6,329 bases of DNA from assembly GCA_900548845.1 (NCBI GenBank), contig URMI01000061.1, forward strand, positions 1 through 6,329, given 5' to 3'. Positions 1-6,149 of this stretch are shown one piece after another (positions within the stretch are counted from its first letter, which is position 1; the number at the start of each line of letters is the position of its first letter). The notes beneath the pieces were generated by a model. That model saw only the letters and a program-made list of their open reading frames with translations, was not told where the DNA came from and ran no database searches. The stretch is from an uncultured Clostridia bacterium. Lineage in GTDB: Bacteria > Bacillota > Clostridia > Christensenellales > Borkfalkiaceae. Made by a program: the position numbers and the translations under genes.

Positions 1-15
1 ACTTGTCCCGCAAAT

Positions 16-64
16 TTTACAAAATTTTACCTTTTGGTTACAAATTCATGAAAAACAAGTGACA
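16..64 (+). promoter_or_regulatory. Putative Pho-box array (phased TTNACA-like direct repeats)
   Basis: Hexamers resembling the Bacillota PhoP-box consensus TT(A/C/T)A(C/T)A start at 16 (TTTACA, full match), 26 (TTTACC), 37 (GTTACA), 48 (ATGAAA, poor) and 59 (GTGACA, which is also the likely -35 element). The steps are 10, 11, 11 and 11 bases, about one helical turn. The first two sit in an exact 9-base repeat AAATTTTAC (12-20 and 22-30). In PhoP-activated promoters such repeats lie just upstream of or overlapping the -35 region, as here. The downstream operon encodes a phosphate transporter and a PhoP/PhoR-like pair, so autoregulation is plausible. The repeats are seen directly; binding by the regulator at 1858-2508 is inferred. 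AT-rich promoter DNA can produce such matches by chance. Confidence 0.45.
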
Positions 65-88
65 AACGGGTGCTATAATTGCTATAAT
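59..88 (+). promoter_or_regulatory. Promoter of the phosphate operon with tandem extended -10 elements
   Basis: A GTGACA -35 (59-64) and TATAAT -10 (83-88) are separated by 18 bases. The -10 belongs to an exact tandem repeat of TGCTATAAT (71-79 and 80-88), so both copies carry the extended -10 TGn motif. A degenerate third copy, AAGCATAAT, follows at 89-97. Transcription would start near 94-96, giving a leader of about 60 bases. The upstream copy has no good -35 at normal distance and would depend on its extended -10 or on an activator. Confidence 0.7.
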
Positions 89-153
89 AAGCATAATGGG
101 AAATTAAGAACGACCCCGGATCCTCTTACCAAAGAAACAGAAGGAGAAACACA

Positions 154-1830
154 ATGCCGGTAACAGAAGTCTTAGAAACCGTTATGCTGCTCCTGGGCGG
201 CCTGGGCGCCTTCCTCGCGGGCATGGAGATCATGTCCGAGAGCATGTCCCGCCTTGCCCACGGGGGATTGAGGCGCATGCTCAACAAGACGGCGGGCAAC
301 CGCTTCGCGGGCGTCGGGATCGGCGCCGCCGTCACGATGATCATCCAGAGCTCGTCCGCTACGACCGTCATGGTCGTCGGCCTCGTCAACGCGGGCATCT
401 TAACGCTCTTCCAGGCGACCGCCATCATCATGGGCGCCAACATTGGTACCACCATCACGGCGTGGATCGCTTCGCTCGGGAGTCTGGACGTTTCGGCGTT
501 CCTGCTCCTCTTCGCCGTCGTCGGCGTGTTCATGAAGATGCTCTCCAAGCGTGAGAACATCAAGCTCATCGGCGATACGCTGACGGGCATCGGCCTCGTG
601 TTCGTCGGTCTCTCCGTCATGTCGAGCGCGATGGACCCCGACCTGCACCCCGAGATGATGGGCGTCATCAAACAGGCGCTCGAAGTCGTCAAAAATCCCT
701 TCCTTCTCCTTCTCATCGGCGCGGTGGCGACGGGCATCATCCAGTCCTCTTCGGCGGTCACGAGTATCGTCGTCGTGCTCGCAACGAGCGGCGTGCTCAT
801 CGGCGGCACGGGCGACGGCGTATATTACGTCGTCATCGGTTCCAACATCGGTACCTGCGTGACGGCGCTCCTTTCCTCCATCGGCGCGCAGCCCAATGCA
901 AGAAGAGCCGCCATCATCCACCTTCTCTTCAACTGCTTCGGCGCCGTCATCTTCACGATATTCCTCCTCTGTTGGGGCTGGTTCGGCACTTCCTTCCAGG
1001 ATGTCGTCCTGAACGTCATCTTCCCTGAAAACTATCAGTTCCAGATCGCCTTCTTCCACACGCTCTTCAACGTGACCTGCACCATCCTCTTCCTTCCCTT
1101 TGCGAAGGGCTTCGTGTGGCTCGCGAACAACCTTCTTCGCAGCAAGAAGGGGGAGCCGACGCCCGAAGAAGAGCTCATTGCGCACCCCGACGAGCGCCTT
1201 CTGCGCAACCCTTCCGTCGGTCTTGCATATCTTTATCAGGAGACGGGCAAGGTGTTCGCCTTCTCGATGGATACGCTCGATAAGGCGTTCAACGCCTTCC
1301 TTGCGAAGGATACCTCCGTTTCTCAGTCGATCAACGAGCGCAACGGGGAGATCGCGCAGATGAGCCGCCAGGAAGTTGCCTACCTTGTCAAGCTCTCTGC
1401 AAATTCCCTCGTCATGGAGGAAGAAAAGACCATCTCTTCCCTCCATTACGTCTTGAATGACATCGTGCGTATCGGCGAACTTGCCGACAACGTCACCAAA
1501 TATACCGGGCATTATGTGAATGACGGGCTGCATTTCTCTTCCGAGTTCTTGGAGATGCTCAAGGAGATGTACGCCAAGATACAGAAGCTCTACGGCCTTT
1601 CCCGCGAAGCCTTTGAAAAGAAGGACTTCATGAAGCTGCGCGAAGTGGACGCCCTCGAAGACGAGATCGACAACGAGCGCCGCCGCCTCGTTCAGACGCA
1701 CATCCAGCGCCTCAACGAAGGCAAGTGCCAGCCGCAGAATTCGAGCGTCTTCATCAACCTCGTCGGCAACCTCGAACGCGCCGCAGACCACATCACATAC
1801 ATCGCCCATTCCATCGAACAAAATCAGTGA
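154..1830 (+). CDS. Na+/phosphate cotransporter with C-terminal PhoU-like domain (NptA/YjbB type)
   Basis: Predicted inner-membrane symporter that imports inorganic phosphate with sodium, 558 residues, the usual size for bacterial NptA/YjbB-type proteins with a PhoU tail. The membrane half (about 1-325) shows the inverted-repeat architecture of the family: QSSSAT at 65-70 and QSSSAV at 197-202, each followed by a paired glycine-rich motif, GANIGTT (94-100) and GSNIGTC (229-235). Conserved helices carry a histidine before LFN (HLLFN 256-260; FHTLFN 301-306). After a charged linker (329-350), residues about 355-555 form a helical PhoU-like domain with acidic ExxxD-like patches (E442/D445; E541/D545 in NLERAADH). 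The ATG is preceded by AAGGAG (141-146) at 7 bases. It is first in a likely operon with the response regulator and kinase. Transport of phosphate is inferred from the family; related members can also act in efflux. Confidence 0.93.
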   Translation: MPVTEVLETVMLLLGGLGAFLAGMEIMSESMSRLAHGGLRRMLNKTAGNRFAGVGIGAAVTMIIQSSSATTVMVVGLVNAGILTLFQATAIIMGANIGTTITAWIASLGSLDVSAFLLLFAVVGVFMKMLSKRENIKLIGDTLTGIGLVFVGLSVMSSAMDPDLHPEMMGVIKQALEVVKNPFLLLLIGAVATGIIQSSSAVTSIVVVLATSGVLIGGTGDGVYYVVIGSNIGTCVTALLSSIGAQPNARRAAIIHLLFNCFGAVIFTIFLLCWGWFGTSFQDVVLNVIFPENYQFQIAFFHTLFNVTCTILFLPFAKGFVWLANNLLRSKKGEPTPEEELIAHPDERLLRNPSVGLAYLYQETGKVFAFSMDTLDKAFNAFLAKDTSVSQSINERNGEIAQMSRQEVAYLVKLSANSLVMEEEKTISSLHYVLNDIVRIGELADNVTKYTGHYVNDGLHFSSEFLEMLKEMYAKIQKLYGLSREAFEKKDFMKLREVDALEDEIDNERRRLVQTHIQRLNEGKCQPQNSSVFINLVGNLERAADHITYIAHSIEQNQ

Positions 1831-1846
1831 CGCCTTTGGGCGTTTT
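1829..1846 (+). other. Small hairpin with T run between transporter and regulator genes
   Basis: ACGCC (1830-1834) pairs with GGCGT (1839-1843) around a TTTG loop and runs into TTTT (1843-1846). It begins at the transporter stop codon and ends just before the ribosome binding site of the next gene. The stem is only 5 bp plus a possible G-T pair, so it would be a weak terminator or processing site at best. It could modestly lower expression of the regulatory genes relative to the transporter. Confidence 0.25.
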
Positions 1847-1860
1847 GGAGGGGTAACGTG
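1847..1860 (+). promoter_or_regulatory. Ribosome binding site supporting a GTG start
   Basis: GGAGG (1847-1851, extended to GGAGGGG) lies 6 bases before a GTG codon at 1858. The reading from this GTG gives the expected receiver-domain N-terminus (M-A-N-K-V-F-L-L-E-D-D). A start at the next methionine would remove the acidic pocket, so the GTG is the preferred start. Confidence 0.85.
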
Positions 1861-2508
1861 GCAAACAAAGTCTTTCTTCTTGAAGACGACAAGAGCATCT
1901 GCGAGCTTGTGAAGTGCACGCTCGACTTAAGCAGCATCTCCTGCGAGTATTTCACGACGGTGAAGGAATTTCGGGAGGCGATGGAGCGGGAGACGCCCGA
2001 CGTCGTGCTCCTCGACATCATGCTCACGGACGGGGACGGCGTGGAGGTCCTGAAAGAGGTCAAGACGCATCACCCCGAAGTGAGCGCCATCATGCTCTCG
2101 GCGCTCTCCAAGGAGACGGACAAAGTGCGCGGCCTCAATGCGGGCGCGGACGACTATATTGCAAAGCCCTTCGGCGTTCTGGAGCTCGTGGCGCGCGTCA
2201 ACGCGGCGCTTCGGCGCACCGTCAAGTCCTCCGTCCTCAAGGTGGGCGAGCTCGAGATGAACTTCGACAACATGACCGTCGTCTACCGCGGAAAGCCGCT
2301 CACCCTCAACAACAAGGAATTCCAGCTCCTCAAATTCTGCGCCGCCAACGAGGGCAAGGTGCTCCCGCGCGATACGCTCCTCACCGAGGTGTGGGGCTAC
2401 GACGACGGCGAAACGCGTACGCTCGACAACCATATCGCACGGCTCCGCAAGCTGGGGCTGAATTTCGAGACGGTGTTCGGCGTCGGGTACCGCTTTATCG
2501 CGGGTTGA
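1858..2508 (+). CDS. OmpR/PhoB-family DNA-binding response regulator (PhoP-like)
   Basis: Cytoplasmic transcription factor of 216 residues, slightly short for the family (about 225-240). The receiver domain (about 3-118) has the acidic pocket D10/D11, phospho-acceptor D53 in VVLLDIML, switch residue S81 and K103-P104 in IAKPF. The winged-helix effector domain (about 126-214) has LTLNNKEFQLLKF, a VWGY motif at 178-181, the recognition helix around TLDNHIARLRK (188-198) and the terminal GVGYRF (208-213). Two oddities are seen. The usual proline four residues after the phospho-acceptor is T57, and the segment between the recognition helix and the terminal hairpin is about six residues shorter than typical. 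It is translated from GTG, 27 bases after the transporter and 10 bases before the kinase, its likely partner. Assignment to phosphate control comes from context and the kinase sensor domain. Confidence 0.93.
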   Translation: MANKVFLLEDDKSICELVKCTLDLSSISCEYFTTVKEFREAMERETPDVVLLDIMLTDGDGVEVLKEVKTHHPEVSAIMLSALSKETDKVRGLNAGADDYIAKPFGVLELVARVNAALRRTVKSSVLKVGELEMNFDNMTVVYRGKPLTLNNKEFQLLKFCAANEGKVLPRDTLLTEVWGYDDGETRTLDNHIARLRKLGLNFETVFGVGYRFIAG

Positions 2509-2518
2509 GGGGGGCGGA

Positions 2519-3874
2519 ATGAGAAAACGTATCCTCTGGACGGGAGTGCTGATCAGTGCGATCGCGCTCCTCGTCTTTTCTTTGATCTCCGCAGAGCTCT
2601 ACTACAAGAGCAGCCTCCGCTACACCGAAAACGATCTGAGGGCGTATATGGAGCGCTTCGACGCGGCGCTTTCTCAGGAGGAACTTACCGAAGAATATGC
2701 CCGCGCCCTTTCCGAAGAGCTCTTCGGCGCGCGCGTCACCTTCCTCGATGAGAACGGCGCGATCCTCGCCGATTCGGTGGAGGGGGAGGAAGATACCCGT
2801 GCCGACCGCCCCGAAGTCGTCGAGGCGATGCGGGAGGGGGAGGGTTTCGACGCCCGCGCCTCTCAGACGCTCAGGGAAGACTATTCCTACTACTGCCGTC
2901 AGTTTCAGGGCGGGGCGTATTATGTGCGCATCGCCATCCCCACGCAGTCGCTCGTCGACGTGTATTTGAGTTCCTTCCCCGTCGTCTTCACCTTTTTGCT
3001 CCTCGACCTTGCCGTCTGCCTGCTCGCGACCTATCTTCTGACGGATACCGTCTTGAAGCCTGTCGAAAAGCTCGCGATGGACGCGGCGCGGAGAAAGCGC
3101 ATCACGCCGTCCTGCCCCGAGCTCGAAACGCTGGCGGCGCTCATGAACCGCATGAACGACGACGCCGAGCGGCAGATGAAGCAGATCGCCGACGAAAAGG
3201 AGCTCGTCGTCAAGGCGCAGCAGTCCAAGAACGACTTCATCGCCAATATCACGCACGAGATGAACACCCCGCTCACCTCCATCAAGGGGTTTGCAGAACT
3301 CCTTGCGGCGGGGGCGCTCTCGGGAGAGACGGCGCAGCGCGCGGCACAGACCATCCTCTTGCAGAGCGAACGCCTCACCAACCTCGTCGCCTCCATCATC
3401 AACTACAACGAGATCGACAGCGACGATCTGCCGACCTACGAGGTGAACGCTTCGAAGATCGCCGAAGAACTTCTGGAAACGCTCGCGCCCGCCATCGACG
3501 AGCGGCACATCACGCTCTATACGCACATCGAGCCCGACGTGCTCCTCATGAGCCGTCAGGAGCGCGTCACCGAGATCTTCGGCAACCTCATCCGCAACGC
3601 CATCCGCTACAACCGCGACGGGGGGAGCCTCACCGTCGCACTCACCAAGACGCAGTTCTCCGTGCGGGATACGGGCATCGGCATCGCCGAAGAGGACAGA
3701 GAGCGCATCTTCGACCGCTTCTTCACGGTGGATAAGTCGCACAGCGGCAAGAACGGCGGCTTCGGGCTGGGGCTATCCGTCGTCAAAAAACTGTGCAAAA
3801 AGGCGGGCTGGTGGATCGGCGTCGAGAGCGAAGTGGGCAAGGGCTCCACGTTCACCGTGCGGTTTTCCCGCTGA
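2519..3874 (+). CDS. Sensor histidine kinase, PhoR-like
   Basis: Membrane-bound kinase/phosphatase of 451 residues, expected to phosphorylate the adjacent response regulator. It has TM1 at about 6-25, an extracytoplasmic region of about 125 residues and TM2 at about 152-174. The outer domain contains ARVTFLDENGAILADS (71-86) followed by ADRPEVVEAM (95-104), a pattern typical of PhoR-type sensors. A degenerate HAMP-like stretch starts at LKPVEKL (179-185) and a charged helix leads to the dimerisation domain. H246 in ITHEMNTPLTS is the phospho-acceptor, with T250 completing the HExxT phosphatase motif. The ATPase domain shows the N box around N356/N360, DTGIGI (384-389), RIFDRFF (396-402) and GGFGLGLS (413-420). 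No room is left for the cytoplasmic PAS domain found in B. subtilis PhoR. GAGGGGGG (2507-2514) overlapping the preceding stop codon is the binding site for ribosomes, which suggests translational coupling. Confidence 0.93.
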   Translation: MRKRILWTGVLISAIALLVFSLISAELYYKSSLRYTENDLRAYMERFDAALSQEELTEEYARALSEELFGARVTFLDENGAILADSVEGEEDTRADRPEVVEAMREGEGFDARASQTLREDYSYYCRQFQGGAYYVRIAIPTQSLVDVYLSSFPVVFTFLLLDLAVCLLATYLLTDTVLKPVEKLAMDAARRKRITPSCPELETLAALMNRMNDDAERQMKQIADEKELVVKAQQSKNDFIANITHEMNTPLTSIKGFAELLAAGALSGETAQRAAQTILLQSERLTNLVASIINYNEIDSDDLPTYEVNASKIAEELLETLAPAIDERHITLYTHIEPDVLLMSRQERVTEIFGNLIRNAIRYNRDGGSLTVALTKTQFSVRDTGIGIAEEDRERIFDRFFTVDKSHSGKNGGFGLGLSVVKKLCKKAGWWIGVESEVGKGSTFTVRFSR

Positions 3875-3920
3875 GCGGACGGGGCGGCGAGCACTTTTCG
3901 CGGAAAAGGCAAAAAACCTC

Positions 3921-3949
3921 TTGATTTTGCAGGGGGCAGATGGTATAAT
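3921..3949 (+). promoter_or_regulatory. Promoter of the arabinofuranosidase gene
   Basis: TTGATT (3921-3926), a 17-base spacer, and TATAAT (3944-3949) with an extended TG at 3941-3942. This is close to the SigA/sigma-70 consensus. Transcription should begin near 3955-3957, giving a leader of about 66 bases. The promoter makes the downstream gene independent of the phosphate operon. Confidence 0.85.
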
Positions 3950-3953
3950 GAAA

Positions 3954-3981
3954 GCGGCGCGGAGCTTCCGTGCCGCATTTT
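3954..3981 (+). terminator. Strong stem-loop with short T run: terminator of the phosphate operon or 5' leader hairpin
   Basis: GCGGCGCGGA (3954-3963) pairs fully with TCCGTGCCGC (3967-3976, one G-U pair) around a 3-base loop, and ATTTT follows (3977-3981). It is the only terminator-like structure after the kinase stop codon at 3874, so it may end the phosphate operon. Its first base also coincides with the predicted start of transcription from the promoter at 3921-3949. On that transcript it would be a 5'-terminal hairpin, possibly protecting the mRNA or attenuating it. The T run is short for an efficient terminator. Confidence 0.5.
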
Positions 3982-4021
3982 CGTCGCCCTCGGGAAGGCT
4001 GCGGGGGCAGGGAGCAAGACT

Positions 4022-5947
4022 ATGAAGATCACCATCCGCGAAGAGGGGAAATATACCGCCCCCGGAGAAGGCGTCGGCGTCTTCTTCGAAGACCTCAACT
4101 ACGACCTCGACGGCGGCCTGTATGCCGAGATGCTGGAAAACCGCAACTTCGAGGCGAAGGACGTCCACGGCGAGTGGGATAACTATATCGTCGAAAACGA
4201 CGGCAGCTACGGCTGGACGCCCACGGGCGAGGGCGTTGCGTTGAAGATCAAGTGGGACCGCTCGCTCTTCATCGAAAACCCGCACTATCTGCGCCTCACC
4301 GTCCAAAAGGCGGGCGAGGGCGTCAAAAATAAGGCATACGACGGCATCTATCTTCAAAAGGGGATGGGCTACACCGTTTCCTTCTATGCCCGTTCCTACG
4401 ATTACAAGAAGAAGCTTTGGGTGGGCGTATTTGACGGCGGCAAAGCCGTGCTCGCCAAGAAGGTGCGTCTCCGCCCCGACGGCAAGTGGCACCGCTATGA
4501 ATTTCATATGAAGAGCCGTGCTGAGCTCGATAGGGCGTCCTTCGAAGTGCGCATGACGGAGGCGGGCGCCATCCATCTCGACTGCTTTTCGATGATGCCC
4601 GACAACGCCGTGAAGGGCATCTTCCGCCGCGACCTTGCCGAAATGCTGCGCGACTTGAAGCCCAAGTTCGTGCGCTTCCCGGGCGGGTGCGTCGTAGAGG
4701 GCAACAACCTCGAAAACCGCTATCTCTGGAAGGCGTCGGTGGGGCAGAGGGAACGCCGCCGCCACAACTGGAACCGCTGGGCGGTGCACGGCGTCTGCCC
4801 CGAAAACAATTTCAGAACGCCCTTCTCGCACTACGGTCAGACGCTGGGCGTGGGGTATTACGAATACTTCCTCCTCTGCGAATGCCTGGGCGCCAAGCCG
4901 CTGCCCGTCGTCAGCGTTGGCATCGCCTGCCAGTATATGTCGACGCAGTTCGTGCCGCTTGACGACCCCGCGCTCGAAGTGTACATCCAGGAAGCGCTCG
5001 ACCTTGTCGAATTCGCCAACGGCGGCGCCGATACCGTCTGGGGCAGGGTGCGCGCCGAGATGGGGCATCCCAAGCCCTTCGGGCTCGAATACCTCGGCGT
5101 CGGCAACGAGCAGTGGGAAGACAGGGGCAACGAATTTTACAAGCGCTTCGAACTGTTCGAAAAGCGCATCCACGAGAAATATCCAACGCTGAAGATCATC
5201 GGCACGGTCGGCCCGACGGTGGACACCCCTTCGCACAAGAGCGCCTGGGAGTGGACGAAGGAAAACCTTGCAAAGAATCCCGATTTCGTGTACGCCTCGG
5301 ACGAACACTTCTACGCTTCGCCCGAGTGGCTGTATCAGCATGCAAATATGTATGACGACTACCCCTCCGACTGCCGCGTGTATGCGGGCGAGTATGCCGC
5401 GCATGTGCCGGGCTCGGGCTGCGCGGGCTTCAACGCGCCTCAGGCCAACGTGTGGGAGGGCGCGCTCGCCGAAGCCGCGTTCATGACGGGCATGGAGCGT
5501 AATTCCGATATCGTCGTCATGTCTTCGTATGCGCCCCTCTTCGGGCGGCTCGGCTATACGCAGTGGAGCCCCGACCTCATCTGGTTCGACGGCAAGCGCG
5601 CATATGCGACGGTCAACTACTATGTGCAGCAGCTGTTCAGCCTCTTTACGGGCAACGTGGTGCTCAACACCGAGGCGGAAGGAGGGCTCTATGCCTCCGC
5701 GACCGAGCTTGAGGGCCTCGTCTATGTCAAGGTCGTCAACCCTTCCGACAAGGAAGTGGAAGCGGAGTTCGAGGGCGATTTCGACTTCGGCGCGCTCACG
5801 CGCATCATCCGCATGGCGGGCGATCCTGCCGTCTACAACACCATCGATGAGCCCGAGAAGCTGGTGCCCGAGGACGTCGCTCCCACCGCGCCCCGCTCTC
5901 TGACGCTGCCGCCGCACAGTTTCCATGTGCTCATCTTCCATAAGTAA
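4022..5947 (+). CDS. Alpha-L-arabinofuranosidase, glycoside hydrolase family 51
   Basis: Retaining glycosidase of 641 residues predicted to release terminal arabinofuranosyl residues from arabinoxylan, arabinan or their oligosaccharides. The N-terminus (FFEDLNYDLDGGLYAEMLENR, within 21-41) is characteristic of the larger GH51 subgroup related to plant ASD1. Residues about 60-190 resemble a CBM4/9-like beta-sandwich insert, and about 195-540 the TIM barrel. The acid/base is E363 in GVGNEQW (359-365) and the nucleophile E457 in VYAGEYAAH (453-461); VRFPGGC (217-223) is a conserved barrel strand. The remaining part (to 641) forms the C-terminal beta domain. No signal peptide or membrane segment is present, so it probably acts in the cytoplasm on imported oligosaccharides. 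AGGGAG (4009-4014) lies 7 bases before the ATG. It has its own promoter and terminator, and no transporter or sugar regulator adjoins it. Exact substrate cannot be told from sequence. Confidence 0.93.
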   Translation: MKITIREEGKYTAPGEGVGVFFEDLNYDLDGGLYAEMLENRNFEAKDVHGEWDNYIVENDGSYGWTPTGEGVALKIKWDRSLFIENPHYLRLTVQKAGEGVKNKAYDGIYLQKGMGYTVSFYARSYDYKKKLWVGVFDGGKAVLAKKVRLRPDGKWHRYEFHMKSRAELDRASFEVRMTEAGAIHLDCFSMMPDNAVKGIFRRDLAEMLRDLKPKFVRFPGGCVVEGNNLENRYLWKASVGQRERRRHNWNRWAVHGVCPENNFRTPFSHYGQTLGVGYYEYFLLCECLGAKPLPVVSVGIACQYMSTQFVPLDDPALEVYIQEALDLVEFANGGADTVWGRVRAEMGHPKPFGLEYLGVGNEQWEDRGNEFYKRFELFEKRIHEKYPTLKIIGTVGPTVDTPSHKSAWEWTKENLAKNPDFVYASDEHFYASPEWLYQHANMYDDYPSDCRVYAGEYAAHVPGSGCAGFNAPQANVWEGALAEAAFMTGMERNSDIVVMSSYAPLFGRLGYTQWSPDLIWFDGKRAYATVNYYVQQLFSLFTGNVVLNTEAEGGLYASATELEGLVYVKVVNPSDKEVEAEFEGDFDFGALTRIIRMAGDPAVYNTIDEPEKLVPEDVAPTAPRSLTLPPHSFHVLIFHK

Positions 5948-5964
5948 AAAAGTAACTTTTTTCG

Positions 5965-5987
5965 GGCGGCGCGTCAAAAATGCCGCC
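5965..5987. repeat. GC-rich inverted repeat downstream of the arabinofuranosidase gene
   Basis: GGCGGC (5965-5970) pairs with GCCGCC (5982-5987) around an 11-base A-rich loop, without a following T run. Just before it, AAAAAGTAACTTTTT (5947-5961) is a near-palindrome that begins at the last base of the stop codon. Together with the terminator downstream this makes a string of structures in the 3' untranslated region. The role is unknown; it may protect the 3' end or be a dispersed intergenic repeat. Confidence 0.5.
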
Positions 5988-5997
5988 TTGACAGACG

Positions 5998-6023
5998 AAA
6001 ACGGAGCTTCGGCTCCGTTTTTT
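5998..6023 (+). terminator. Intrinsic terminator of the arabinofuranosidase gene
   Basis: ACGGAGC (6001-6007) and GCTCCGT (6012-6018) form a perfect stem closed by a stable TTCG tetraloop, followed by six T (6018-6023). AAA before the stem extends the pairing to 10 bp with the T tract. It lies 50 bases after the stop codon at 5947. The upstream A run means it could also work weakly on the opposite strand. Confidence 0.93.
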
Positions 6024-6066
6024 GCTGCGCTTTTTTGTACGGGAAGGGAAATTTTCACGCAAACGA

Positions 6067-6095
6067 TTGACTTGCCGCGTGAAAGAAACTATAAT
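6067..6095 (+). promoter_or_regulatory. Promoter of the glutamine synthetase gene
   Basis: TTGACT (6067-6072), a 17-base spacer, and a perfect TATAAT (6090-6095). Transcription should start near 6101-6103, leaving a leader of about 69 bases that contains a hairpin. No clear GlnR-type operator (TGTNA-N7-TNACA) was seen around it. Confidence 0.85.
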
Positions 6096-6116
6096 AAGGT
6101 CGAGACAATGTAAGAT

Positions 6117-6149
6117 AGCCGCATTCTGCGCTGTTTGCAGGCTGCGGTT
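6117..6149 (+). other. Leader hairpin upstream of the glutamine synthetase gene
   Basis: AGCCGCA (6117-6123) pairs with TGCGGTT (6143-6149, one G-U pair). An inner stem, CTGC (6126-6129) with GCAG (6137-6140), is capped by a 7-base loop, GCTGTTT. Between the two stems is a 2x2 internal loop. The structure ends 7 bases before the AAGGAG ribosome binding site (6156-6161), and no T run follows, so it is not an intrinsic terminator. It could affect translation initiation or be bound by a regulator. It does not match a riboswitch class I recognise, nor the hexaloop (A1, G4) of ANTAR target hairpins. Confidence 0.5.

Noticed and set aside
400..1821. A 473-codon minus-strand open frame opposite the transporter gene
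   Set aside because: Highly charged, low-complexity reading with no start signal; the sense strand encodes conserved QSSS transporter motifs.
2495..3742. A 415-codon minus-strand open frame opposite the kinase gene
   Set aside because: Composition is rich in D, E, R, V and L as expected from reversed codons, with no motif; the sense frame is an unmistakable histidine kinase.
5988..5993. TTGACA resembling a perfect -35 element
   Set aside because: At 16-18 bases downstream there is only the terminator stem (GGCTCC region), with no -10-like sequence.
3773..6058. A 761-codon open frame on the minus strand opposite the kinase end and the arabinofuranosidase gene
   Set aside because: It is the mirror of a GC-rich, G/C-ended coding strand, where stop codons are rare in antisense. 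The protein shows no recognisable domain, and the + strand gene has full GH51 catalytic motifs.
5925..6113. A 62-codon + strand frame across the 3' region of the arabinofuranosidase gene
   Set aside because: It begins inside the arabinofuranosidase gene, runs through the terminator and next promoter, and has no ribosome binding site.
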